From Hyphomicrobiales bacterium (GTDB lineage: Bacteria; Pseudomonadota; Alphaproteobacteria; Rhizobiales; Rhizobiaceae): 64,000 bases of DNA. The stretch is from positions 66,302-130,301 of the forward strand of contig PAPH01000002.1 of the NCBI GenBank assembly GCA_002709005.1. Direction: 5' to 3'. The translations under genes were made by a program, and so were the position numbers. The notes beneath the pieces are model-generated. The model saw nothing but the letters and a program-made list of their open reading frames with translations, was not told the origin of the DNA and made no database searches. Positions 49,055-57,809 of this stretch are shown piece after piece; position 1 is the first letter of the stretch; each line of letters opens with the position of its first letter.

Positions 49055-50085
49055 GCCGACAGCTCCACCGGACGTCCGGCCTTGCCGGTCTCTATCAGCG
49101 CATCGATCAGGCGATGCACCTTGAGTGCCTCCTCACCGGTCACCTTCGGCTCGCGATTGTCGCGGATCGCGTCGAGAAAATCGGCCATGACCGCACGATG
49201 ATAGTCGTGTGGGAAGGCCATCGGATCGGCGCCCGTGCCGCCGGCGGAATTGTCCGGCTCGATCTCCATCTTCCGGCCATCGTGAAGCTGGACGAGAAGC
49301 TCGGTGCCGCGCAGCCGCGCCGTGCCCTTCTCGCAGGTCAGCATGATCTCCTCGAGAAATCCCGGATAGGCCGCCGTCGTCGCGTCGATTGTGCCTATGG
49401 CGCCGTTGGCGAAACGGGCCGCAGCGCAAACCATGTCTTCCGTTTCCATATCGTGGACGGGGGTGGTGGTGGCAAAGCCCGTCACCTCGGAAATCCCGCC
49501 GGCGAGGCTCATCATCAGATCGAGCGTATGAATTCCCTGCGAGATCAGCACGCCGCCGCCGTCGCGGGCAAACGATCCCCGGCCCGGTTCGTCGTAATAG
49601 CCCTGGGGCCGCCACAGCCGGATGATCGTCGAGCAGCCGACGATAGCGCCCAGTTCCCCGTCGGCCAGCAGTCCCGAAAGCATCATTCCGGCGGGCCTGA
49701 ACCGGTGCTGCAGCACGACACCGAGTTTGACCCCCGCCTTCCGGCAACTTGCCACCAGTTCCTCCGCGCGCGCCGTCGTGATGTCGAGCGGCTTTTCCAT
49801 CAGCACATGCTTGCCGGCTTCGGCGCATTTCACGGCGATCTCGCAATGGGTGTTCGCAGGGGTGAAGACGGCGACCGCCTGAACGCTGTCGTCGGCAAGA
49901 ATCGTATCCAGACTGTCGCAGAGCGGAAACGGAAATTTCTCGCCGAACGCAGCGCGCCTCGCCTCAGTCGGGCTGAAAGCGTGCACGACCTCCACGTCGC
50001 CCGATTCAGTCAGATCCATCAACCCCTTTGCATGCGGGGTCACCGCCATGCCGAGACCGGCGATTGCGATGCGGACAGGTGCCAT
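49051..50085 (-). CDS. Gfo/Idh/MocA-family oxidoreductase (second)
   Basis: 344 residues. NAD-binding start VRIAIAGLGMAVTPHAKGLMDL; catalytic VLMEKPLDIT (about 92-101); QHRFRPAGMML; and ISQGIHTLDLMMSLAGG with the active-site His-Asp pair. It is more canonical than its neighbour, with which it shares a four-base overlap. Tandem Gfo/Idh/MocA genes often act on successive or reverse steps of one sugar or cyclitol route. Here they follow a TRAP DctQM gene by 34 bases. Confidence 0.9.
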   Translation of the reverse strand: MAPVRIAIAGLGMAVTPHAKGLMDLTESGDVEVVHAFSPTEARRAAFGEKFPFPLCDSLDTILADDSVQAVAVFTPANTHCEIAVKCAEAGKHVLMEKPLDITTARAEELVASCRKAGVKLGVVLQHRFRPAGMMLSGLLADGELGAIVGCSTIIRLWRPQGYYDEPGRGSFARDGGGVLISQGIHTLDLMMSLAGGISEVTGFATTTPVHDMETEDMVCAAARFANGAIGTIDATTAAYPGFLEEIMLTCEKGTARLRGTELLVQLHDGRKMEIEPDNSAGGTGADPMAFPHDYHRAVMADFLDAIRDNREPKVTGEEALKVHRLIDALIETGKAGRPVELSA

Positions 50086-50119
50086 GAGCGAATATCCTCT
50101 TGAATTGTCCGGCGCGGCC

Positions 50120-51997
50120 TTACGGCCCGAACCAGGAGACCGGGAGCATGGTCAGCGCCGGAATGAACGTCACGAGAAGCAGAACCACCACGAGCGCCAG
50201 CACGAACGGAATGACCGCCTTGAAGGTTTCCGTCTGATTGGCCCCGCCGACGCGCGCGGTGGTGAAGACCAGCACTCCGAGCGGCGGCGTGAGAGCACCG
50301 ATCACCAGATTCATGACGATTATGATGCCGAAATGGATCGGGTCGACGCCCACGGCCATGGCAAGCGGCACCAGGATGGGCACCAGAATGACCAGCGAGG
50401 CGATCATCTCCATGAACAACCCGACCACCAGCAGGAACAGGTTGATCGAGAGCATCATCATGACCGGATGCGCGACCAGCATGCCGAGGCCCTGGGCGAT
50501 CTTCTGCGGCACCTGCTCGAAGGCGAGAACCCAGGCGAAAGGCGCGGCGGCTGCAATGATGACGACGATGACGATCGTGTCGAACGCCGCCTCGCGGATC
50601 GAAGCCAGAAGGTTGGCCGGCGTCAGCTTCCGGTAAAGCAGGAAGCCGCAAAGAAGCGCATAGAAGAATGCAATCGCCCCGGCTTCCGTCGCGGTGAAAA
50701 CCCCGAACCGCACCCCGCCGACAATGATGACAGGCAGGATAAGCGCCGGAATCGCAAGCCCGAGCGACGACATACGTTGCGATAGCGAGGCCTTCGGCAG
50801 GTCGCCGCCATAGCCGCGCCGCCGCGACATGACGTAGACGACGATCATCAGGGCCGCCGCCACCATCAGACCGGGCACGATGGTCGCGACGAAGATCGCT
50901 CCCACCGACACGGACGCAAGCGCGGCATAGATGATCAGCCCGAGGCTCGGCGGAATGAGGTTGGCAAGAATCGACGAGGCCGCCGTCAGCGCCGAGCCGA
51001 AGGGCCGGTTGTAGCCGCGCTTGGCCATTTCCGGCACCATCAGCTTGGCGACAGTCGAAGCGTCAGCCGTAGAGGAGCCGGAAACGCCGGCGAGCATTGC
51101 GTTGGTAACGATATTGGCCTGCCCCAGCCCGCCCCTCATATGGCCAACGAGCTGCATGGCGAGATCGACGAGTCGCGGCGTGATCCCGCCGGCGTTCATC
51201 ACCGCCGCGGCAAGAATGAAGAAGGGAATGGCAAGCAGCGTAAACGAGTTCAGCGACGCCGCCATGTTCTGCGAGATCGTCACCAGCAGCATCTGGCTGA
51301 GCGGCGCGAAGGCCGCGAAGGCACCGAAGGACAGAGCGAAAGCCACCGGGACGCCGAGAATGATACCGGCGATTCCGACGAGGATCAGAACGATCGCGCT
51401 GCCGCTCTCGCCGTAAAGGCTCGCCGCACCGTAGCGGATGGCCAGATAGATTGCGGCACCCCCGGCGATCACCGCGAGTCCATGAAGCAATTTGCGGCCA
51501 GCGGACGGCCAGACGAGGAAGAACAGGTTCAGCGCCCCACCCACGGGCACGGCGAGAAAGAAGTATTTCATCGGCCATTGCAGGGCCGGCGACGCCGAGA
51601 TCGAGCGTCCGACATAATCCATGCCGTGGACGACGAGCATGATGCTCGCGGCGGCGACGACCGCACGGTTGAAGAGGTCGGAGGCGGCACGCAAGCCCGG
51701 CGGCAACAGACGCTGCACCACGTCGATCGCTATATGCGCCTCCCGCCCCGTGGCCACGGCCATGCCGAGAAAGATTGCCCACACGAAAAACCAGCATGCG
51801 ACTTCCTCGGGCCAGGGCAGACCCGAATGAAAGCCGTAACGCAAAACCACCTGCAGGCAGGCGACCCCGACGGCGGCGAGGAGCAGGCCGACGCAGAGCG
51901 TTTCGAGAACACGGTCGACCAGACCGGCGAAGCCGGTTGGCGTATGTGTCGAGGCCGTATCCTCCGATACGGCCTCTGTTTCCAGTCGTTCAGTCAC
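50120..51997 (-). CDS. dctQM: Fused TRAP transporter permease (DctQM)
   Basis: 625 residues uniting both membrane subunits. Residues about 25-190 are the DctQ part (GLPWPEEVACWFFVWAIFLGMAVATGREAHIAIDVV). After a linker helix, residues about 200-625 are DctM (LAIPFFILAAAVMNAGGIT, VSGSSTADASTVAKLMVPEM, ANLIPPSLGLIIYAA, FTATEAGAIAFFYAL, GALTPPLGVLVFTTARVGG). Such fusions are common in TRAP systems. It lies ten bases after its dctP and before two dehydrogenase genes. Confidence 0.92.
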   Translation of the reverse strand: MTERLETEAVSEDTASTHTPTGFAGLVDRVLETLCVGLLLAAVGVACLQVVLRYGFHSGLPWPEEVACWFFVWAIFLGMAVATGREAHIAIDVVQRLLPPGLRAASDLFNRAVVAAASIMLVVHGMDYVGRSISASPALQWPMKYFFLAVPVGGALNLFFLVWPSAGRKLLHGLAVIAGGAAIYLAIRYGAASLYGESGSAIVLILVGIAGIILGVPVAFALSFGAFAAFAPLSQMLLVTISQNMAASLNSFTLLAIPFFILAAAVMNAGGITPRLVDLAMQLVGHMRGGLGQANIVTNAMLAGVSGSSTADASTVAKLMVPEMAKRGYNRPFGSALTAASSILANLIPPSLGLIIYAALASVSVGAIFVATIVPGLMVAAALMIVVYVMSRRRGYGGDLPKASLSQRMSSLGLAIPALILPVIIVGGVRFGVFTATEAGAIAFFYALLCGFLLYRKLTPANLLASIREAAFDTIVIVVIIAAAAPFAWVLAFEQVPQKIAQGLGMLVAHPVMMMLSINLFLLVVGLFMEMIASLVILVPILVPLAMAVGVDPIHFGIIIVMNLVIGALTPPLGVLVFTTARVGGANQTETFKAVIPFVLALVVVLLLVTFIPALTMLPVSWFGP

Positions 51998-52007
51998 GGA
52001 AGGCTCC

Positions 52008-53036
52008 TCAGCCCAGAGCCCTGATCGCCTTGATCATTTCGGCGGTTTCCGGGCTCTTCGAGCCGAACTCGTCGTAAAGACGGGCGGTGCGCTCCTCCAT
52101 CTTCGCGAGCTCCTCCGGTGGAAGCGACTGCACCTCGACACCAAGGCCCTTGAGCTCCTCGAGCGTCTCGGATGCCTTGGCGCGGTTTACCCGGCGCTGT
52201 TCTGCGAACGCTTCCTTGGCGGTGTCGCGAACGACCTTCTGAAGGTCCTCCGGCAGACTGTCGAGCCATGCGGCGTTCACCCGAACCGCCTTCGGCAGGA
52301 ACCAGTGACCGGTAAGCGTGAGATGTTTCGCCTGCTCATAGAACTTGAATCCGACGATGGAGAAGACGTCCGAATCGATCGCATCGATGATGCCCGTCGA
52401 AAGGGCAGAATACTGTTCGCTGTAGGGAAGCGGCGTCGGGGCCGCGCCCAGCAAGCTCCAGAAATCCACCCAGATGCGCAGCTGCGGCACGCGGATCTTG
52501 AGGCCTTCGAGATCCGCCAGCGAACCGACCGGCCGCTTGGCGAGGATGTGCCGGAATCCGGTTTCGCCGTAGGCGACGAATTCCACCCCGGTCTTTTCAC
52601 GAGCGATGTCCGACGCTTTCTGGCCGAGTTCGCCCTGAAGAACCGCGTCGACATGTTCCTCGTTCTTGTAGATGAAGCCCGGCGCGCCGCCGAAAGCCGC
52701 GATTTCGGGGGCAATCGCCTCCTCCGAATCCGGCCCCGCGGTGGTCACTTGGATCGTGCCCATGCGGTTGCCTTCGAGCGCCTCGGCAAGACCGCCGAGC
52801 TGGGCCGCCGGGAAATGCTGCGCGTCGATGCGGCCGTCACTCTGTTCCACGAGCATCTTCGCCCAGGCGTCGAACGCATTGGTGATCGGCGTACCGATCC
52901 CTTCCGTGTGAGCGATCTTGCAGACGTATTTCTCCTGCGCGAACGCACTTGTGACGATGGCGGGCGCTGCAAGCGCGGCTGCGGACCCTGCCATGAAATG
53001 GCGGCGATTAAGGACAAAGTCCTTTCCAGTTTTCAT
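52008..53036 (-). CDS. dctP: TRAP transporter solute-binding protein with Tat signal
   Basis: 342 residues from ATG at 53034-53036 with GGGAGGAAATCA upstream; longer frames extend back through the divergent regulator and are rejected. The N-terminus LNRRHFMAGSAAALAAPAIV is a twin-arginine signal (Arg11-Arg12). The DctP core contains LADLEGLKIRVPQLRIWVDFWSLLG, whose arginine should bind the carboxylate, and PYSEQYSALSTGIIDAIDSD. It is divergent from a GntR gene and coupled to dctQM. The ligand is probably a sugar acid, as judged from the dehydrogenases and the UxuR-like regulator. Confidence 0.9.
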   Translation of the reverse strand: MKTGKDFVLNRRHFMAGSAAALAAPAIVTSAFAQEKYVCKIAHTEGIGTPITNAFDAWAKMLVEQSDGRIDAQHFPAAQLGGLAEALEGNRMGTIQVTTAGPDSEEAIAPEIAAFGGAPGFIYKNEEHVDAVLQGELGQKASDIAREKTGVEFVAYGETGFRHILAKRPVGSLADLEGLKIRVPQLRIWVDFWSLLGAAPTPLPYSEQYSALSTGIIDAIDSDVFSIVGFKFYEQAKHLTLTGHWFLPKAVRVNAAWLDSLPEDLQKVVRDTAKEAFAEQRRVNRAKASETLEELKGLGVEVQSLPPEELAKMEERTARLYDEFGSKSPETAEMIKAIRALG

Positions 53037-53078
53037 TGATTTCCTCCCAATTCCTCCAATGGTCGCCACCACCTTGCA

Positions 53079-53099
53079 GTATGGCACCATACCGGTATG
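53079..53099. promoter_or_regulatory. Overlapping palindromes in the divergent dctP/gntR promoter
   Basis: GTATGGCACCATAC (53079-53092) and CATACCGGTATG (53088-53099) are both perfect palindromes and share CATAC. The same GTATGG/CCATAC half-site forms the repeats upstream of the hexuronate GntR gene. The site lies 42 bases upstream of dctP and 36 bases upstream of the preferred gntR start, so it can control both. Confidence 0.65.
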
Positions 53100-53135
53100 A
53101 TACAAAACTGGTCCGGCCACACAAGGCATAAAGTG

Positions 53136-53876
53136 ATGGAAAATACACTCCGGCTGAAAGAAGCCATCGCACCTCAACTCGTCGCCATGCTTCGACGCGG
53201 TATCGGCGAGATGAGCTTCCGCCCCGGCGACGTCCTGTCGGAAAAGGATATCGCCGCCCGCTTCGGCGTTAGCCGCCAACCCGTCCGCGAAGCCTTCATC
53301 AAGCTCTCCGAGGCAGGGCTTGTCGAAATCCGCCCAAGCCGCGGCACCTATGTCATGAAGATTTCCGTGCGCGAGGTGGCCAATGCACGTTTCGTCCGCG
53401 AGGCGATCGAGAGCGATATCGCGCGCAATGCCGCCCGCATGGCGACAGGCGAGGAAATCGACAGCCTCCGCCACATCGTCGCAGAGCAGAAACGCGCGCG
53501 CGACAATGTCGACTACAAGGCATTCAACGAGCTGGACGAAGCCTTCCATCGCCGCATCGCCGACATCGTCCAGAACGATTATGCTTGGCGGGTGGTCGAG
53601 GCCGCCCGTTTTCAGACCGACCGCGTGCGCGCGCTATCGCTGCCGAACGCCTCCCCGCTGCCGGTGCTGATAAAGCAGCACGAGACCATCGTCGACAGAC
53701 TGGCTGCCCGCGATGGCGAGGGCGCGGCCGACGCCATGCGCCGGCATCTGCGCGAAATTCTCGTAGCCCTGTCCTATATCGCCGAACAGCACCCGGAATT
53801 CTTCGACGAAACAGAACTGCCGGAGCATTCGCGCCTCATCGTCCCAGATACCTGCGACATGCCAAACGGAGACTGA
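53136..53876 (+). CDS. GntR-family (FadR/FCD) regulator of the second sugar-acid locus
   Basis: 246 residues from ATG at 53136. An ATG at 53097 gives 13 more residues but lies inside the operator palindrome and lacks a ribosome site. The winged helix SFRPGDVLSEKDIAARFGVSRQPVREAFIKLSEAGLVEI is followed by an FCD domain with histidines in ELDEAFHRRI, KQHETIVDRL and AMRRHLREI. The segment VSRQPVREAFIKLSE is identical to that of the GntR protein at 43630-44337, so the two are close paralogues. It probably controls the divergent dctP-dctQM-dehydrogenase operon. Confidence 0.9.
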   Translation: MENTLRLKEAIAPQLVAMLRRGIGEMSFRPGDVLSEKDIAARFGVSRQPVREAFIKLSEAGLVEIRPSRGTYVMKISVREVANARFVREAIESDIARNAARMATGEEIDSLRHIVAEQKRARDNVDYKAFNELDEAFHRRIADIVQNDYAWRVVEAARFQTDRVRALSLPNASPLPVLIKQHETIVDRLAARDGEGAADAMRRHLREILVALSYIAEQHPEFFDETELPEHSRLIVPDTCDMPNGD

Positions 53877-53927
53877 GCTCCGCCCACGAGGGAGCGCCGG
53901 CTCTGACCGGAACGGGATAGCGGAATC

Positions 53928-54509
53928 CTAGCTTCCGCTGACAGCGATCAGCACGCAGCTATTCTCCTCGAGGCGACGGACCTGGTGCCGCAGCGGACCG
54001 GGAAATTGTACTGAATCGCCCTTTTCCAGAATCAGTTCACGCTCCGGGAATGTGATCTCCACCCTTCCCTCGACCACGTAGAGGAGTTCCTCGCCGCGAT
54101 GCTCGGCCTCTGGCTCGCCCGGCAGTTCGGCGGGCGGGTGCATGAGAAAGACCTCCATTGCAGAGGCGCTGTCGCTCTGGGTCAGAAGCCGCATATGGTA
54201 ATTGCCGTCGTCGGCCGACATCTCGTCACGCGCACCGGCACGGGTGACGAAGATGAGTTCGTGGTTTTCGGCCGCGCCGAACAGCTGCGCGGCGGACACT
54301 TCAAGCGCGGTGGAAATCCGCAGGATGATGGCGACCGAAGGCACCTTCAGCCCGCGCTCCACACGCGACAGGTAGCCCTTGTCGAGCCCGGCGACGACCG
54401 CGAGCTGCGACAGCGACAATCCCCGCTCCGCTCTCAGCGCGCGGATGGCACGCCCGAGACTGACGCCGGTGGGAAAATCCAGCTTCTGCGCGGTTTCGCG
54501 AATGGCCAT
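53928..54509 (-). CDS. XRE-cupin regulator of the amine/TRAP cassette
   Basis: 193 residues from ATG at 54507-54509 with AAGGA upstream; the open frame continues upstream without start signals. The helix-turn-helix is LGRAIRALRAERGLSLSQLAVVAGLDKGYLSRVERGLKVP. The cupin region follows at about 110-190 (HRGEELLYVVEGRVEITFPE...LEKGDSVQFPGPLRHQVRRLEEN). It is divergent from the TRAP operon at 54814-57783 and likely controls it. It shares architecture with the PuuR-like regulator at 35965-36552 but is clearly distinct in sequence. Confidence 0.87.
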   Translation of the reverse strand: MAIRETAQKLDFPTGVSLGRAIRALRAERGLSLSQLAVVAGLDKGYLSRVERGLKVPSVAIILRISTALEVSAAQLFGAAENHELIFVTRAGARDEMSADDGNYHMRLLTQSDSASAMEVFLMHPPAELPGEPEAEHRGEELLYVVEGRVEITFPERELILEKGDSVQFPGPLRHQVRRLEENSCVLIAVSGS

Positions 54510-54813
54510 CGGCTTTCCTTGCGTTTCCGTGCCTCGGTGTGTCCAGGCCGGCGCGCGACTCGCGGCCGCCATCCCGAACAGGCTGATCATCCTCACCCGG
54601 CGCCGCATGCAATCGGCCAGTGAGGAACTCGTCTGTTGCTCTATAGACAACGCGCCGGAATTCGTCCAGCGGGTGAGAGCGGCTTCAACTGGCACAGGGC
54701 TTGCAGAACAGCCGGTATCAGCCAATGACAAAGCCCAGGGCTGGTGGTTTTTGATTGTCTTTCAGGCAACGTTGTCTAAAAATCGGGCAAACAACGCAAA
54801 GGGAACAGACATC
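54510..54813. promoter_or_regulatory. Divergent promoter region with TAGACAACG/CGTTGTCTA inverted pair
   Basis: This 304-base gap holds TAGACAACG at 54644-54652 and its complement CGTTGTCTA at 54770-54778. TTGTCT also occurs twice in direct order (54755-54760, 54772-54777), 17 bases apart. The sites are placed to control the TRAP operon starting at 54814 and are candidate targets of the divergent XRE-cupin regulator. No gene is seen here. Confidence 0.5.
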
Positions 54814-55866
54814 ATGAAGCTCGGAACTCTCCTGCGCGGCGCCGTGTTCGCCCTCGCAGCTTCCGCCGCTGCAATCGCCCCCTCTTCCGCCGAGGACGAG
54901 AAGGTCAGCTGGAAAATGGCCGGCACTTTCTCCAGTTCGCTGCCACAGCTCGGCACATTGGGCAAGCGAGTGGAATCGCAGATCGCCAAGGTTTCCGGCG
55001 GCAGCCTCGAAATCCGCTTCTACGAGCCCAACGCCCTGGTTCCGCCGCTCGAAGTATTCGACGCGGTTTCGGTCGGCGCCATCGACGCCGCCTTCTCCAC
55101 CCCCGGCTTCTGGGGCGGCAAGGTCCCGGCTCTCCAGGTTTTCGCGGCGCTCCCCTTCGGCCCCGCCTCGCCCGAATACATGGCCTGGTTCTATTTCGGC
55201 GGCGGCAAGGAGATCTTCGACGAGATCTACGCCAAATACGGCATTCACTCGGTGATGTGCGGCATGCTGGCGCCCGAGGGGTCCGGCTGGTTCCGAGAGG
55301 AGGTCAAGAGCGTCGACGATCTCGCCGGTCTGAAACTCCGCTTCTTCGGCCTCGGCGCCAAGGCGCTGGAAAAATTCGGGGTCTCGGCCCAGCTTCTTGC
55401 CGCGCCCGACGTCTATCCGGCGCTCGATCGCGGCGTGATCGACGGTCTGGAATTCGTCCAGCCGGCCATCGACCTGAAAATGGGTTTCTACCAGATCGCC
55501 AAGCACTATTACTTCCCAGGCTGGCACCAGCAATCGACCTTCTTCGACCTGATGATCAACAAGGACAAGTGGGACGCGCTGAGCCAAACCCAGCAGGCCC
55601 AGATCGAGGCCGTCTGCGGCGACAACGTCCGCTACGGCATCGCCGAGGGCGAGGCGATCCAGATCCCGGCACTCAAGGAACTTAAGGAAAAGGGCGTTGA
55701 GATTCACCAATGGTCGGACGAGGATCTCGCCAAACTCAAGGACGCCGTCGACGAGGTGATTGCCGAGCAGGTGGCGGGCGACGCGGACTTCAAGCGCGCC
55801 TATGAGAGCTTTTCCAGCTTCCGGGAAGACTATGCCACCTGGAAAGACATCGGATACCTGAAGTAG
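54814..55866 (+). CDS. dctP: TRAP transporter solute-binding protein (TakP-like keto-acid type)
   Basis: 350 residues with a Sec signal (MKLGTLLRGAVFALAASAAAIAPSSA, cleavage before EDEK). The segments FYEPNALVPPLEVFDAVSVGAIDAAF, DLAGLKLRFFGLGAKALEKFGV and AIDLKMGFYQIAKHYYFPGWHQQST are typical of the TakP/TtuP group that binds 2-keto acids, lactate or similar. The conserved Arg in LKLRFFG and the YYFPGWHQ stretch support this. AAGGGA lies upstream of the start. First gene of dctPQM-ridA-MOSC-reductase. Confidence 0.9.
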   Translation: MKLGTLLRGAVFALAASAAAIAPSSAEDEKVSWKMAGTFSSSLPQLGTLGKRVESQIAKVSGGSLEIRFYEPNALVPPLEVFDAVSVGAIDAAFSTPGFWGGKVPALQVFAALPFGPASPEYMAWFYFGGGKEIFDEIYAKYGIHSVMCGMLAPEGSGWFREEVKSVDDLAGLKLRFFGLGAKALEKFGVSAQLLAAPDVYPALDRGVIDGLEFVQPAIDLKMGFYQIAKHYYFPGWHQQSTFFDLMINKDKWDALSQTQQAQIEAVCGDNVRYGIAEGEAIQIPALKELKEKGVEIHQWSDEDLAKLKDAVDEVIAEQVAGDADFKRAYESFSSFREDYATWKDIGYLK

Positions 55867-55870
55867 GCCG

Positions 55871-56422
55871 ATGACAATGCTCCTGACTTCGGCCCGCATC
55901 CTCAAGATGCTCGCCCGTCGCGTCGGACAGGCGGCAGCATGGTTCGTCGTGCTGCTCGTCCTGGCCGTCGTCATCGACGTGGTCACCCGCAGCTTCGTCG
56001 TCCTCGGATCTACGAAGTTGCAGGATCTGCAATGGCATTTCCATGCCGCGCTTTTCCTGTTTTCCCTCGGCTACGCCTATGTCGAGGGAGAGCATGTCCG
56101 GATTGACGTTCTCCATGCCCGCTTTGGTCCGAAGACAGCCGCCGCCATCGAGTTTCTCGGCGCGCTCCTGTTCCTCGTCCCCTTCTGCGTCATCGTGCTC
56201 TACTACGGCTCCACCTTCGTTTCGCGCTCGTTCATGCTCGACGAGGGATCGGCCTCGCTGACCGGTCTGCCGCACCGCTGGATCATCAAGTCCGCGCTCC
56301 TCGCCGGCTTCCTCATGCTTCTGATCGCCGCTCTCGGGGTCATTCTCGAATCGATCGCCGTCATGCTCGGGGCCACCCCTGAGACAGACCGCGAACCGCA
56401 TCACGAGGAGGTCGGCCTGTGA
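55871..56422 (+). CDS. dctQ: TRAP transporter small permease subunit (DctQ), amine cassette
   Basis: 183 residues with four hydrophobic segments. STKLQDLQWHFHAALFLFSLGYAYVEGEHVRIDVLHARFG is the DctQ core of the TakQ-like group. A Met two codons on (55877) could be the real start. It lies five bases after dctP and overlaps dctM by four. Confidence 0.88.
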   Translation: MTMLLTSARILKMLARRVGQAAAWFVVLLVLAVVIDVVTRSFVVLGSTKLQDLQWHFHAALFLFSLGYAYVEGEHVRIDVLHARFGPKTAAAIEFLGALLFLVPFCVIVLYYGSTFVSRSFMLDEGSASLTGLPHRWIIKSALLAGFLMLLIAALGVILESIAVMLGATPETDREPHHEEVGL

Positions 56423-57783
56423 GTGCCTTCGATACAGCCCTGCCGCTGATGATGCTGGCCCTTCTGGTCATCATCCTCTTCACCGGTTATCCGGTCGCCT
56501 TCTGCCTTGCCGGCGTCGGCCTGATCTTCACGCTGGTGGGGGGCGCGCTCGACATGTTCCACCCCATGCAGCTCTTTCTCATCGTCAGCCGCATCTGGGG
56601 CTCCATCGCCGAAAACCAGGTGCTGGTGGCGATACCGATGTTCATCTTCATGGGCATCATGCTCGAAAAGAGCGGCGTTGCCCGCCATCTTCTCGAAATC
56701 CTCTCGCTCCTGCTTCGGCGGGTTCCAGGCGGATTGGCGCTCGCCGTCGTCTTGATGGGCACCATTCTTGCCGCCACCACCGGCATCGTCGGCGCCTCGG
56801 TGGTCATGCTGGCGTTGCTCGCGCTTCCGGTCATGATGGAGCGCGGCTACGACAAGGGCATTACCTCGGGCGTCATTTCGGCCTCCGGCACGCTCGGCAT
56901 CCTCATCCCGCCCTCGATCATGCTCGTCATCATGGGCGATCTGCTGGCAATCCCGGTGGGCGATCTGTTCGCCGGCGCGGTGATTCCGGGGCTGCTGCTC
57001 TCGGGTCTCTACCTTGTGTATATCGTAACAATGGCGCTCCTGAAGCCCGAGCGGATGCCGAAACTCGAGCCGGTCAAGAAAGGCGAGGGTCCGCCGCTTC
57101 TCGGCCTGCTGCTGCGCGGTTTCGTGCCGCCCACGCTTCTGGTGATCTTCGTCCTCGGTTCGATCATCGGCGGGATCGCCACGCCCACCGAAGCCGCCGG
57201 CATCGGGGCCTTCGGCGCCACGCTGCTCGCCGTCTTCAACCGCAGCCTGAGTATCGGCCTGCTGCGCGACGTCGTTCGCGGCACCGCACTCACCAATGCG
57301 ATGATCTTCGGCATCTTCTGCGGGGCGACGCTGTTCTCCTATGTCTTCCGCGAACTGGGCGGCGATGACGCAATCATCCACATCATCGAACTGCTCGACC
57401 TGCATGACTGGACGCTGATGATGCTGTTGATGGTGATCATCTTCATCCTCGGCTTCTTCTTCGACTGGCTGGAGATCACGCTGATCATCCTGCCCGTCTT
57501 CCGGCCGATCGTCATGGCGCTCGACTTCGGCGATGCGGTGCCGTCCGACCAGATCCTTCTCTGGTTCGCCGTCGGCGTCGCGGTCAATCTCCAGACCTCC
57601 TACCTCACCCCGCCCTTCGGCCCGGCGCTCTTCTATCTCCGCCAGGCGGCACAGAATCACCTGACGCTGGGCGACATCTACAAGGGCGTCATCCCCTTCA
57701 CCCTGCTTCAGCTCACAGGCCTGCTGCTCTGCCTTCTCTTCCCGGCGCTGGTCCTGTGGCTGCCCACCTATCTTGGACTCTGA
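56419..57783 (+). CDS. dctM: TRAP transporter large permease subunit (DctM), amine cassette
   Basis: 454 residues, multiple membrane segments. DctM motifs are VAIPMFIFMGIMLEKSGVAR, ASGTLGILIPPSIMLVIMG, ATPTEAAGIGAFGATLLA and a TPPFGPALFYL end (QTSYLTPPFGPALFYLRQAA), the form common in TakM-like permeases. The start is GTG at 56419, overlapping dctQ. The next gene, ridA, starts 26 bases after its stop. Confidence 0.92.
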   Translation: MSAFDTALPLMMLALLVIILFTGYPVAFCLAGVGLIFTLVGGALDMFHPMQLFLIVSRIWGSIAENQVLVAIPMFIFMGIMLEKSGVARHLLEILSLLLRRVPGGLALAVVLMGTILAATTGIVGASVVMLALLALPVMMERGYDKGITSGVISASGTLGILIPPSIMLVIMGDLLAIPVGDLFAGAVIPGLLLSGLYLVYIVTMALLKPERMPKLEPVKKGEGPPLLGLLLRGFVPPTLLVIFVLGSIIGGIATPTEAAGIGAFGATLLAVFNRSLSIGLLRDVVRGTALTNAMIFGIFCGATLFSYVFRELGGDDAIIHIIELLDLHDWTLMMLLMVIIFILGFFFDWLEITLIILPVFRPIVMALDFGDAVPSDQILLWFAVGVAVNLQTSYLTPPFGPALFYLRQAAQNHLTLGDIYKGVIPFTLLQLTGLLLCLLFPALVLWLPTYLGL

Positions 57784-57809
57784 ACGACAACAAAATGAGG
57801 AAATTCAAC

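Noticed and set aside
53919-53939. AGCGGAA/TTCCGCT hairpin as a terminator between the GntR and XRE-cupin genes
   Set aside because: The stem is only seven base pairs, overlaps the XRE-cupin stop codon and has no T-run on either side.
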